In this document: positions 1-7,380 of the stretch, piece after piece | How the letters are laid out: each line of letters starts with the position of its first letter | Numbering within the stretch: position 1 is the stretch's first letter | Origin: Diaphorobacter_A ruginosibacter_A | Lineage (GTDB): Bacteria; Pseudomonadota; Gammaproteobacteria; Burkholderiales; Burkholderiaceae_C | Assembly: GCF_040396215.1 (NCBI RefSeq) | Contig: NZ_JBEBOW010000001.1 | Span: 1-64,000 of the forward strand | Reading direction: 5' to 3' | DNA: 64,000 nt | Notes under the pieces: model-generated | Database searches by the model: none | The model's input: the letters and a program-made list of their open reading frames with translations, nothing else | Told to the model about the DNA's origin: nothing | Made by a program: the position numbers and the translations under genes

Positions 1-50
1 GAATCTGTTGCACTTGGTAGTAACCCCGGACGAATTTATCGTTTTATTCG

Positions 51-64
51 CTCATAATTATGAG
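51..64. promoter_or_regulatory. 14-bp perfect palindrome upstream of the first GntR gene, possible operator
   Basis: The sequence CTCATAATTATGAG is its own reverse complement and stands out in an otherwise GC-rich window. It lies about 120 bp upstream of the GntR-family gene that starts at 187. GntR/FadR-type regulators bind short palindromes near their own genes, so an autoregulatory operator is plausible, but this is inference. I see no convincing gene in bases 1-186. Confidence 0.35.
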
Positions 65-186
65 AAATTACGAATCTTGCTGCAGATGGCTGATCTTTGG
101 TGGCTGATGGCGTCCATTGGCGGCAGGATGCGGCTGGATTTGTCCCGATTCGATAGGGTGTCCGTCCATCAATCTCTGGAACTGCC

Positions 187-855
187 ATGCGGGCCATTGT
201 CAACTCCATGCACGATCAGGTCGCGCAAAGACTGCGGGAGTTGATCTTTGACGGAACGTTTGCGCCGGGCAGTTTCCTGGATGAGTTGAAGCTGTGCGAG
301 CGGCTTGCGATTTCGCGTACGCCCCTGCGCGAGGCATTGAAGGTGCTGGTGGCCGAAGGGCTGGCACGGCACGAACCGCGGCGCGGCTGCTTCGTGGCGC
401 AGATCACCGAGCGCGACGTGGACGACATCTTTCCCATCATTGAACTGCTCGAGGGCCGGGCTGCCTTCGAGGCGACGCTCAAGGCGCGGCCGGCCGATAT
501 CCAGGCGCTGGAATTGCTGCACGAGCGCCTGGCGCACCATGCGGGGGCCGGCGACATCAACGAGTACTACGCGGTGAACCTGACCATACACGAGGCCTTC
601 ATCACGCTGGCGGACAACCGCTGGCTCGCTCAGAGCATTGGCGATCTGCGCAAGATACTGAGGCTTGCCCGGCTGCAGCAACTGCATGCGCCGGGGCGAC
701 TCCAGCAAAGCCTGGCCGAGCATCTGGCTGTTTTTGCCGCGCTGAAATCGCGTGATGCGCAGGCGGCGGAGCAGGCCATGCGCCATCATCTTTTCGCGCA
801 GCGCGAGGCGCTGCGCGAACTCGAGTTTCTTCATTCTTCCCGGATTGCACCATGA
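187..855 (+). CDS. GntR family (FadR/FCD type) transcriptional regulator
   Basis: A 222-residue protein with an N-terminal winged helix-turn-helix (about residues 8-75, including SRTPLREALKVL and a RRGCFV wing) followed by an all-helical FCD-type effector domain (about 80-210). The architecture is typical of GntR regulators that sense small organic or acyl acids. Its stop overlaps the start of the malonyl-CoA decarboxylase gene, so the two are probably co-transcribed and it probably controls malonate use, like MatR of other malonate operons (inference). The ATG at 187 was chosen because it keeps the whole HTH; the ribosome binding site is weak. The effector is not visible from sequence. Confidence 0.85.
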   Translation: MRAIVNSMHDQVAQRLRELIFDGTFAPGSFLDELKLCERLAISRTPLREALKVLVAEGLARHEPRRGCFVAQITERDVDDIFPIIELLEGRAAFEATLKARPADIQALELLHERLAHHAGAGDINEYYAVNLTIHEAFITLADNRWLAQSIGDLRKILRLARLQQLHAPGRLQQSLAEHLAVFAALKSRDAQAAEQAMRHHLFAQREALRELEFLHSSRIAP

Positions 856-2312
856 ATACCGCCACCACCTGGTTGACCCGCAACGTTGCCCGCCTGATGG
901 GGGGCGACTCCAGGAGCGCCGACGCGGCCGTGGGCAGCGATGGTGCCGCCAGGGACGCCGCGCCGCGTTCCACGCATGAGCGGCTCGAAGCCACGCTGCG
1001 CCGCAATGGCGAGGCCCTCTCGCCGCGTGTGCTCAGGCGTTTGCTGACCGATCTCCAGCAGGTCATCGCGCCGCGTGTGAGCGAGGTGGAGGGTGGCCGC
1101 CGCGCCGCGGCCATCGCCCAGTGGTATGCCGGGGCGTCCGAGGCGGAGCGCCATGATCTGTGGCTGCTCATGTGCGAGCAGTTCACTCCCGATGCCGCCC
1201 GCGTGAAGAATGCGCAGCAGAAATACGAGGCCGCCATGGGCACTCCGGATGCGCCCCAGGCGGAGGCGGCGCTGCGCCGGGTGCTGACCTCGCCGCGCAC
1301 CCGCCTGCTGCAACGCTTCGCCGCATTCGCGCAGGGTATGCGCTTTCTGGTGGATCTGCGCGCGGAATTCTTGCCGCACTTGAAGACCGACAAGCGCCTG
1401 ATGCCGCTGGAGGCGGAGCTCGAGCAGCTTTTCGCCACCTGGTTCGATGTGGCGTTTCTCGATCTTCGCCGCCTGTCATGGGATTCGCCCGCGTCGCTGA
1501 TCGAGAAGCTCATCAAGTACGAGGCGGTGCATGACATCCGCAGTTGGGCGGATCTGAAGAACCGCCTCGACAGTGACCGCCGCTGCTACGGCTTTTTCCA
1601 TCCGAGCCTGCCCGGCGAGCCGCTGATCTTCGTGGAGGTGGCGCTGGTCACCGAGATATCCGCGTCGATCACGCCGCTGCTCGACGAGTCCGCCGCGCCG
1701 TCCGATCTGAGCAAGGCGACCACGGCGATCTTCTACTCCATCAGCAACACGCAGACAGGGCTGCGCGGCGTGAGCTTCGGCGACTCGCTGATCAAGCATG
1801 TGGTGGAGACGCTGAACGAAGAGTTCCCCCGCCTCAAGCGGTTTGCAACGCTGTCGCCGATTCCGGGATTCCGCTCGTGGCTCGGCAAGCATTGCGCGCG
1901 GCAGTTGGAACTGCTGGACGAAAAGCGCCTGGCCGAACTGGGCCGGGCCGTGGGCGCCGAGCCGCCGCAGGCTGCCCAGGTGATGGCTACGGCCGAGTCC
2001 CTGGCGCGGGAGCCCGAGGACGCCAAGTCGCCCGTGCGCCAGTTCATCATGGAATGCGCCGCGCGCTATCTGGCGCGCGAGATGGTGGATGACAAGCCCG
2101 TGGACCCGGTGGCGCGCTTTCACCTGGGTAATGGGGCGCGGGTGGAGCGCCTGAACTGGGCGGGCGATCCGTCGTCCAAGGGTCTCAAGCAGTCTTTCGG
2201 AATGATGGTGAACTACCTGTATGACCTCAAGCGGATCGACAAGCATCGCGCGATGCTGGGCGACGGACGCATACCGGCATCGAGCGATATCGATGCGCTG
2301 TGCCGCGACTGA
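852..2312 (+). CDS. matA: malonyl-CoA decarboxylase
   Basis: A 486-residue protein recognisable as malonyl-CoA decarboxylase, which converts malonyl-CoA to acetyl-CoA and CO2 in the cytoplasm. The conserved core is clear: DLKNRLDSDRRCYGFFHP near 234-251, AIFYSISNTQTGLRGVSFG near 292-310 and LSPIPGF near 334-340. By comparison with the human enzyme the catalytic pair is probably Ser335 (in LSPIPGF) and His424 (in FHLGNGA). The first 40 residues are low-complexity and poorly conserved. It overlaps the upstream GntR gene by 4 bp. With the malonyl-CoA synthetase at 7381-8934 it would complete malonate to acetyl-CoA conversion. Confidence 0.93.
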   Translation: MNTATTWLTRNVARLMGGDSRSADAAVGSDGAARDAAPRSTHERLEATLRRNGEALSPRVLRRLLTDLQQVIAPRVSEVEGGRRAAAIAQWYAGASEAERHDLWLLMCEQFTPDAARVKNAQQKYEAAMGTPDAPQAEAALRRVLTSPRTRLLQRFAAFAQGMRFLVDLRAEFLPHLKTDKRLMPLEAELEQLFATWFDVAFLDLRRLSWDSPASLIEKLIKYEAVHDIRSWADLKNRLDSDRRCYGFFHPSLPGEPLIFVEVALVTEISASITPLLDESAAPSDLSKATTAIFYSISNTQTGLRGVSFGDSLIKHVVETLNEEFPRLKRFATLSPIPGFRSWLGKHCARQLELLDEKRLAELGRAVGAEPPQAAQVMATAESLAREPEDAKSPVRQFIMECAARYLAREMVDDKPVDPVARFHLGNGARVERLNWAGDPSSKGLKQSFGMMVNYLYDLKRIDKHRAMLGDGRIPASSDIDALCRD

Positions 2313-2436
2313 GGCCAAATAGTTGATTAATTGATTGACTGGCCTGCCGGCTGGCGCGGGCGCGGCCTGCATGCCAACGGCGAAAGCGATGAGCCACCGG
2401 CGGTCAGGCCGGTGGAGCACGGCCCCGTGGATATCC

Positions 2437-2459
2437 AAAGGAGGTTGATCCAGATGTGA
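2437..2459 (+). promoter_or_regulatory. extended Shine-Dalgarno-like sequence followed by an ATG-TGA start-stop
   Basis: AAAGGAGGTTGATCCAG is complementary to the 3' end of 16S rRNA (canonical AAAGGAGGTGATCCAG) apart from one extra T. It is followed directly by ATGTGA, a start codon next to a stop. It lies about 60-80 bp upstream of the Bug receptor gene at 2516, in the 203-bp gap after malonyl-CoA decarboxylase. It could be a ribosome standby site, a minimal leader ORF, or chance. The rest of the gap holds a short GC hairpin around 2394-2415. Confidence 0.35.
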
Positions 2460-2515
2460 TGTATTGAAGTCCTCGATTCCTTTATTCGTCCTCAAAAAAT
2501 ACTCAGGAGACATGC

Positions 2516-3529
2516 ATGACGATGAACAAGATGGCCGTGCAGCGGCGCGATGTATTGCGCGCCGCGGGTGCGGCGGGATTGATGTGGGCGGGCGCGAGCC
2601 GCGGTTTCGCGGCGGATGCCGGCGTGGCCGCCTGGCCCGGCAAGCCGGTGACGGTGATCGTGCCTTTTCCGGCTGGCGGCGGAACCGATGCATTCGCCCG
2701 CCCGCTGGCGGCGCAGTTTTCCAAGGCGACAGGCAAGACGCTGGTGATCGATAACCGTGGCGGCGCGGGCGGCACCGTGGGAGCGAGCATTGCCGCGAAG
2801 CAGCCGCACGACGGCCATTTCCTGTTCATGGGCGCGGTGCACCATGCGATTGCCCCGTCGATGTATCCCAAGCTGGACTATGACATCGAGAAGGATTTCG
2901 TGCCGCTCGCATTGCTGGCGAACGTTCCGCAGGTGGTGGTGGTCAATCCGCGCAAGGTGGGCGCCAGGGACTTCAGGCAGTTCCTCGATATGGTGAAGGC
3001 CAGGCCCGGCAGCTACAACTACGCGTCCGCGGGCTCCGGCACCTCGCATCATCTGGCGGGCGAGCTGTTCAAGATCCAGACCAACACCTTCATCACGCAT
3101 ATTCCCTACCGGGGCGCTGGGCCGGCGCTGCAGGATCTGATCGCGGGCAACGTGGACATGATGTTCGACGGGCTGGGCTCGTCCGCCGCGCACATCAAGG
3201 CCGGGCGTATCAAGCCGATGATGGTTTCGGGCGCCAGGCGCAATCCGGCGCTGCCGGACGTGCCTTGCGCCGCCGAGGTGGGGTTGCCCGACTACACCGT
3301 TTCCACATGGTATGGGCTGTGGGCTCCCAAGGGCATATCCCCGGAGCTGGCCGCGCGCATCGCCGATGAGTTCAGCAAGCTGGAGCAGTCCGAGGAGATC
3401 AGGGCCGTCTGGGCCAGCAATGGCGCGGAATTCGGCAGGCTTTCACCGCCGGATTTCGCAAAAATGGTGAGCGGCGAGGTCAGCCGCTGGGCCGAGGTGG
3501 TGAAGCTCTCGGGGGCGAAGCTGGAGTGA
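2516..3529 (+). CDS. Bug-family periplasmic substrate-binding protein (tripartite tricarboxylate type)
   Basis: A 337-residue protein with an N-terminal export signal containing twin arginines (QRRDVLRAAGAAGL, about 9-22), so Tat export is possible. The mature part has the Bug/TctC hallmarks: PVTVIVPFPAGGGTDAFARP, then IDNRGGAGGTVGAS. Such receptors bind carboxylates in the periplasm and usually feed a TctA/TctB permease; none is encoded nearby. It follows malonyl-CoA decarboxylase on the same strand, so malonate or a related acid is a reasonable ligand guess. The ATG at 2516 is preceded by AGGAGA at good spacing; a second in-frame ATG is at 2522. Confidence 0.88.
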   Translation: MTMNKMAVQRRDVLRAAGAAGLMWAGASRGFAADAGVAAWPGKPVTVIVPFPAGGGTDAFARPLAAQFSKATGKTLVIDNRGGAGGTVGASIAAKQPHDGHFLFMGAVHHAIAPSMYPKLDYDIEKDFVPLALLANVPQVVVVNPRKVGARDFRQFLDMVKARPGSYNYASAGSGTSHHLAGELFKIQTNTFITHIPYRGAGPALQDLIAGNVDMMFDGLGSSAAHIKAGRIKPMMVSGARRNPALPDVPCAAEVGLPDYTVSTWYGLWAPKGISPELAARIADEFSKLEQSEEIRAVWASNGAEFGRLSPPDFAKMVSGEVSRWAEVVKLSGAKLE

Positions 3530-3598
3530 GATCCGCCGAGGAGGCCGGAGCGGGCATCGCTGAATACTTCCGGCTGGATTCAACGATGCAGCCTTGTG

Positions 3599-4330
3599 CT
3601 ACCGCCCTGGCGCCTTGCGCTTTTTTCTGCGCGGCTGAATGATTTGCGGCGCGGGCGCTGTCAGCACCATGTCTGCCAGCGCTCTTCCCCCTGCTGAAAT
3701 ATGGTTGCGCATGGCTTCGGCCGCGCGTTCGCTGTCGCCATCCAGAATGGCCTGGACGACGGCTTCGTGTTCAGCCTGTGATTTCAGCAGGCGCTCGGGC
3801 TTTTCGAACATCTTGCCCCGATAGGGCGCCACGCGCAGGCGGGCTTCGCGGGTCTGTTCTACGATATAGGCATTTCCGCTGGATTGATATATCAAATCAT
3901 GCAAACCGGCATTCGCCTTTTCATACTCCACGGAGTCGGCGTTGGCGGCATGCCGTCCGGTCTGCTGCAAAGCGGCGAGCAGCAGGCCCTTCTGCTCGCC
4001 GTTGATGCGGTGGGCGGCCAGGCGTGCGACCACGCCTTCGAGTTCGGCCAGACCCTCCATCATTGCAATGAGTTCGCGCGTATCCAGTTGCCGGACATAG
4101 ATGCCGGCGCGTGGAAGAATACTGATCATGCCCTTGGCCGACAGCAGCAGGAGCGCTTCCCGCACGGGCGTGCGCGATGCCTGGAAGCGCTCGCACAATG
4201 CATGCTCGTCGATGGATGAACCGGGTTGCAGAGCGCCGCTCCTGAGGTCCTGCTCCAGAGCCAGGCGGATCCGGTCCTGCATGCTGGGCAGACCTAGGGA
4301 TTTCTCTGTATGTGCAGTATGCTGGCTCAT
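3599..4330 (-). CDS. GntR family (FadR/FCD type) transcriptional regulator
   Basis: A 243-residue regulator with an N-terminal winged HTH (about 15-85; FQASRTPVREALLLLSAKG) and an FCD-type C-terminal domain (about 90-220) with a ligand-pocket pattern (HDLIYQSSGN, then HISAGG). The C-terminus is basic. It is divergent from the enoyl-CoA hydratase gene at 4361 with only 30 bp between them, the usual layout for a local repressor. Three copies of a TGATATATC motif lie within its own gene, in the intergenic gap and inside the divergent gene, and are candidate operators. The effector is unknown. Confidence 0.85.
   Translation of the reverse strand: MSQHTAHTEKSLGLPSMQDRIRLALEQDLRSGALQPGSSIDEHALCERFQASRTPVREALLLLSAKGMISILPRAGIYVRQLDTRELIAMMEGLAELEGVVARLAAHRINGEQKGLLLAALQQTGRHAANADSVEYEKANAGLHDLIYQSSGNAYIVEQTREARLRVAPYRGKMFEKPERLLKSQAEHEAVVQAILDGDSERAAEAMRNHISAGGRALADMVLTAPAPQIIQPRRKKRKAPGR
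3884..3895. promoter_or_regulatory. TTGATATATCAA palindrome inside the GntR gene, candidate operator
   Basis: A perfect 12-bp palindrome within the regulator's reading frame, encoding Leu-Ile-Tyr-Gln with the ATA isoleucine codon, which should be rare in GC-rich DNA. The same core recurs at 4340 and 4555. Confidence 0.4.
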
Positions 4331-4339
4331 TTTCTATAA

Positions 4340-4351
4340 TTGATATATCTA
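4340..4351. promoter_or_regulatory. TTGATATATCTA near-palindrome in the divergent intergenic gap, candidate operator
   Basis: One mismatch from the palindrome at 3884. It lies between the GntR start (4330) and the divergent enoyl-CoA hydratase start (4361), where a repressor site controlling both genes would be expected. Confidence 0.5.
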
Positions 4352-4360
4352 ATTTAATTA

Positions 4361-5119
4361 ATGATACACATGACTCCCGAATTGCAAGTGCAGAATCATG
4401 TCGCCACCATCAGCCTGAGACGCCCGGAGGTGGCCAATCGCCTGGCTCCAGAGGATCTTCCTGTGCTCATCGCGCATGTGCAGGCAGTCAACCAGATGGA
4501 TGATGTCCGTGTTCTGGTGATTCGCAGCGAAGGCAAATACTTTTGCAGTGGATATGATATATCAGAGGTAAAGAACAGTCAGACGCAAGGCAGCAGTTTT
4601 GGCGAGATGGTCGATGCCATCGAGCAGTGTCGGGCGGTGACGATCGCCGTGATCCACGGCGGCGTGTACGGCGGCGCGACGGATCTGGCCCTGGCCTGCG
4701 ACTTTCGCATTGGCGCGACGCCCGCCGAGATGTTCATGCCGGCCGCGCGCCTGGGGCTGCATTTCTATCAGGCGGGCCTGGAACGCTATGTGTCCCGCCT
4801 GGGGCTGGATACCGCCAAGCGGCTTTTCCTGACGTGCGAGCGCCTGGACAGCGCCGAGATGAAGTCCTGCGGATTCCTCACGCACCTAGTGGAGCCGCAG
4901 GCGCTGCCGGGGGCGGTGAGTGCGCTGACGGACACCCTCGGCGCGATGGCCCCGCTACCCCTGTTCGGCATGAAAAAGCACCTGAACCTGATCGCCCGTG
5001 GGCTTCACGACGGCGAGGCCATCGCGCGCGACGTTTTCCAGACCGTGCATTCGGACGACCTGAAGGAGGGCGGCGCAGCCTGGCGCGAAAAGCGCAAGCC
5101 CGTCTTCAAGGGGCGCTGA
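4361..5119 (+). CDS. enoyl-CoA hydratase/isomerase family protein
   Basis: A 252-residue crotonase-superfamily protein. The acyl-CoA pocket motif FCSGYDISEV (about 64-73) and the second oxyanion-hole segment HGGVYGGATDLALACDFRIG (about 104-123) are present, with the trailing MFMPAARLGLHF. Substrate cannot be read from sequence; the usual catalytic Glu pair is not obvious, so decarboxylase, isomerase or thioesterase chemistry remain possible. It heads a unit with a Bug receptor, a CaiB-type CoA-transferase and malonyl-CoA synthetase. No clear ribosome binding site precedes either ATG (4361 or 4370), and the upstream gap is only 30 bp, so the mRNA may be nearly leaderless. Confidence 0.85.
   Translation: MIHMTPELQVQNHVATISLRRPEVANRLAPEDLPVLIAHVQAVNQMDDVRVLVIRSEGKYFCSGYDISEVKNSQTQGSSFGEMVDAIEQCRAVTIAVIHGGVYGGATDLALACDFRIGATPAEMFMPAARLGLHFYQAGLERYVSRLGLDTAKRLFLTCERLDSAEMKSCGFLTHLVEPQALPGAVSALTDTLGAMAPLPLFGMKKHLNLIARGLHDGEAIARDVFQTVHSDDLKEGGAAWREKRKPVFKGR
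4554..4565. promoter_or_regulatory. ATGATATATCAG palindrome-like site inside the enoyl-CoA hydratase gene, candidate operator
   Basis: It contains the perfect 10-bp palindrome TGATATATCA (4555-4564) within the Tyr-Asp-Ile-Ser codons about 195 bp into the gene, again using ATA for isoleucine. It may be a downstream auxiliary operator. Confidence 0.4.
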
Positions 5120-5163
5120 ACTTTCATCCACAAAAAAACCATTCTGAAAACCGGAGACAAACC

Positions 5164-6141
5164 ATGAAGTTGAAGAAAGCCTTGCTGGCAGGCGTTGCCG
5201 CCTTGGCCTGCACCGCCGCGCTGGCCCAGAATTACCCGAACCGGGCGATCACCCTGATCGTCGGTTTTCCACCCGGCGGCGGCGCGGATGCGGTGGCGCG
5301 CATCGTCAGCGAGAAGCTGGGGCGTGTGCTCAACCAATCCATCGTCGTGGACAACCGGCCTGGCGCCGGCACGACGATCGCGTCGGACATGGTGGCTCGC
5401 GCGGCCGCCGACGGCTACACGCTGCTGCTGGGCAGCGCCAATCTTTATGGTTCCGATCAGCTGCTCTACAAGAGCGCCCGCTACGACGGGGTCAAGAGCT
5501 TCACTCCGGTGGCGCGTTGGGCCAAGTCGCCCATGCTGCTTGCGGTGAAGAAGGATTTTCCTGAAAAGAGCGTCAAGGGCCTGATCGAGCTGGCGCGCAA
5601 GGAGCCGGGCAGGCTGACCTACTCGTCCTCCGGCACCGGCGTGGTGACGCATCTGGCGGGCGCTTCGTTCGCGCATGCCGCGGGCGTGAATATGTTGCAC
5701 GTGCCGTTCAAGGGGGGCGCGCCCTCGATCCAGGCGGTCGGGGCGGGGGATGTGGATATGACGTTCGGCACGCCTCCGTCGGTGCTGCCGATGGCGCAGG
5801 GCGGCAAGCTGCGCCTGGTTGCGGTGACGACGGCCGAGCGCTCGCCGCTCTTTCCCGATCTGCCGAGCATGAAGGAATCGGGTATCGATGACTACGACTT
5901 CAGCATCTGGTTCGGGCTGTATGGGCCGGCCAACTTGCCCGCGGACGTCACGAAGAAGCTGTTTGAGGCCAGCGCCCAGGTGCTCAACGACCCCGAAGTG
6001 AAGGCCAGGCTGGAGAAGCAGGGTAACGTGGCGTGGCCGATCGCGTCGCCTGCGGAATTTTCCAGTTGGGCGGTAGAGGACGGCAGGCAGTACAAGGCCA
6101 TCACCGAGCGTTCGGGTGCGGCCGCAGGTGCGGACAAGTGA
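5164..6141 (+). CDS. Bug-family periplasmic substrate-binding protein (tripartite tricarboxylate type)
   Basis: A 325-residue protein with a classical Sec signal peptide (MKLKKALLAGVAALACTAALA, cleavage after AALA near residue 22). The mature protein has the Bug motifs ITLIVGFPPGGGADAVAR and VVDNRPGAGTTIAS. The ATG at 5164 is preceded by GGAGACAAACC and puts the signal peptide exactly at the N-terminus; the open frame runs further upstream but that part overlaps the previous gene in another frame. It is the second Bug receptor in the locus and again has no adjacent TctAB permease. It probably presents a carboxylate that the following CoA-transferase or CoA-synthetase activates. Confidence 0.9.
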   Translation: MKLKKALLAGVAALACTAALAQNYPNRAITLIVGFPPGGGADAVARIVSEKLGRVLNQSIVVDNRPGAGTTIASDMVARAAADGYTLLLGSANLYGSDQLLYKSARYDGVKSFTPVARWAKSPMLLAVKKDFPEKSVKGLIELARKEPGRLTYSSSGTGVVTHLAGASFAHAAGVNMLHVPFKGGAPSIQAVGAGDVDMTFGTPPSVLPMAQGGKLRLVAVTTAERSPLFPDLPSMKESGIDDYDFSIWFGLYGPANLPADVTKKLFEASAQVLNDPEVKARLEKQGNVAWPIASPAEFSSWAVEDGRQYKAITERSGAAAGADK

Positions 6142-6152
6142 AGGAGCAGGCA

Positions 6153-7307
6153 ATGAACGGCGAGCTTCCGCTGTCGGGCGTGACGGTGGTCGATCTCACG
6201 CGTGTGCTGGCCGGGCCGATGTGCACGCAGACCCTGGGCGACCTGGGCGCGCGCGTCATCAAGGTGGAGCAGCCTGGGGCGGGGGATGATTCGCGCGCCA
6301 TCGGGCCGTTCGTGGATGGCGCGTCGGCGTACTTCCTGTCGGTGAACCGGAACAAGGAATCGATCGCGCTGGATCTCAAGGCGCCGGGCGAGCGGGACAT
6401 CTTCGAGAGCCTTCTGTCGAAGGCCGATGTGCTCGTGGAGAACTACCGCCCGGGCACCATGGAAAAGCTGGGCTACGGCTGGGACGAGCTGCATGCGCGT
6501 TTTCCCCGGCTCATCATGGTCTCCATTTCGGGCTTCGGGCAAACCGGTCCGTACCGCGAGAAGCCCGCCTACGACATGGTGGTGCAGGCGATGAGCGGCA
6601 TGATGAGCGTGACCGGCAGCGCCGATTCGGGGCCGTGCCGTGTCGGCGTGTCCATCGGCGACCTGGGAGCGGGCCTGTATGCCGTGATCGGCACGCAATC
6701 GGCTCTGCTGCGCCGGGCGCGAACGGGCAGGGGCGAGCGTGTGGACGTGTCCATGCTGGATTGCCAGGTCGCGCTGCTGGAAAACCCGATCGCGCGCCTG
6801 AGCGCCACGGGCAGTGTTCCGGGGCCCATCGGGTCGCGGCATCCGTCGATGGCGCCGTTCGATGTCTATGCGGCCCAGGACGGCTGGTTCGTGATCGCGG
6901 TGGGCCGCGATGCCTTGTTCAAGCGCCTGTGCGCCTTGCTGCAGTTGCCGGAACTGGCGCAGGACCCGCGCTTTGCGACCAATGCGGATCGCTGCCGGCA
7001 CCAGGCCGAACTCAAGGGGTTGCTTGAAGACAGGCTGCGCCTGCAGCCGCGCGCGCACTGGCTGCGCATTTTCTCGGACAACGGCGTGCCGACGGGTGAA
7101 TATCATTCCGTGGCCGAGGTGGTGGAGCACCCGCAGATCGCGGCGCGCGGGATGGTCGCCAGCGTGCGCACTCCCGGCGGCGGTGATTTGCGCGTGGCGG
7201 CCAATCCGCTGCTGGCGGGCGCCGCGCAACCCGTGGTTCGGCGTAATCCCCCGGTGCTCGATGGAGACCGGGAACGCATACTCCATGATTTCGTGAATGC
7301 TTCATGA
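6153..7307 (+). CDS. CaiB/BaiF family (class III) CoA-transferase
   Basis: A 384-residue family III CoA-transferase, which moves CoA between carboxylic acids in the cytoplasm. It shows the family start (LSGVTVVDLTRVLAGPMCTQ), the GARVIKVEQPGAGDDSR segment, LDLKAPGERD, and the YDMVVQAMSGMMSVTG block; the catalytic Asp is probably in VGVSIGDLGAG (about 167-177). It starts 11 bp after the upstream Bug receptor gene, with AAGGAG before the ATG. Between a carboxylate receptor and malonyl-CoA synthetase, it may activate a dicarboxylate such as malonate or a substituted malonate, but the substrate is inferred. Confidence 0.9.
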   Translation: MNGELPLSGVTVVDLTRVLAGPMCTQTLGDLGARVIKVEQPGAGDDSRAIGPFVDGASAYFLSVNRNKESIALDLKAPGERDIFESLLSKADVLVENYRPGTMEKLGYGWDELHARFPRLIMVSISGFGQTGPYREKPAYDMVVQAMSGMMSVTGSADSGPCRVGVSIGDLGAGLYAVIGTQSALLRRARTGRGERVDVSMLDCQVALLENPIARLSATGSVPGPIGSRHPSMAPFDVYAAQDGWFVIAVGRDALFKRLCALLQLPELAQDPRFATNADRCRHQAELKGLLEDRLRLQPRAHWLRIFSDNGVPTGEYHSVAEVVEHPQIAARGMVASVRTPGGGDLRVAANPLLAGAAQPVVRRNPPVLDGDRERILHDFVNAS

Positions 7308-7380
7308 AAGAAAATCGCACGGGGCGGGCGATGCCAGTGAAGCTCGCGCACGTGCCGACCCATCCAACGAGACCTTGACC

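Noticed and set aside
5892..7286. 464-codon open frame opposite the CoA-transferase gene
   Set aside because: Antisense shadow rich in Arg and His; the plus-strand gene has clear family motifs.
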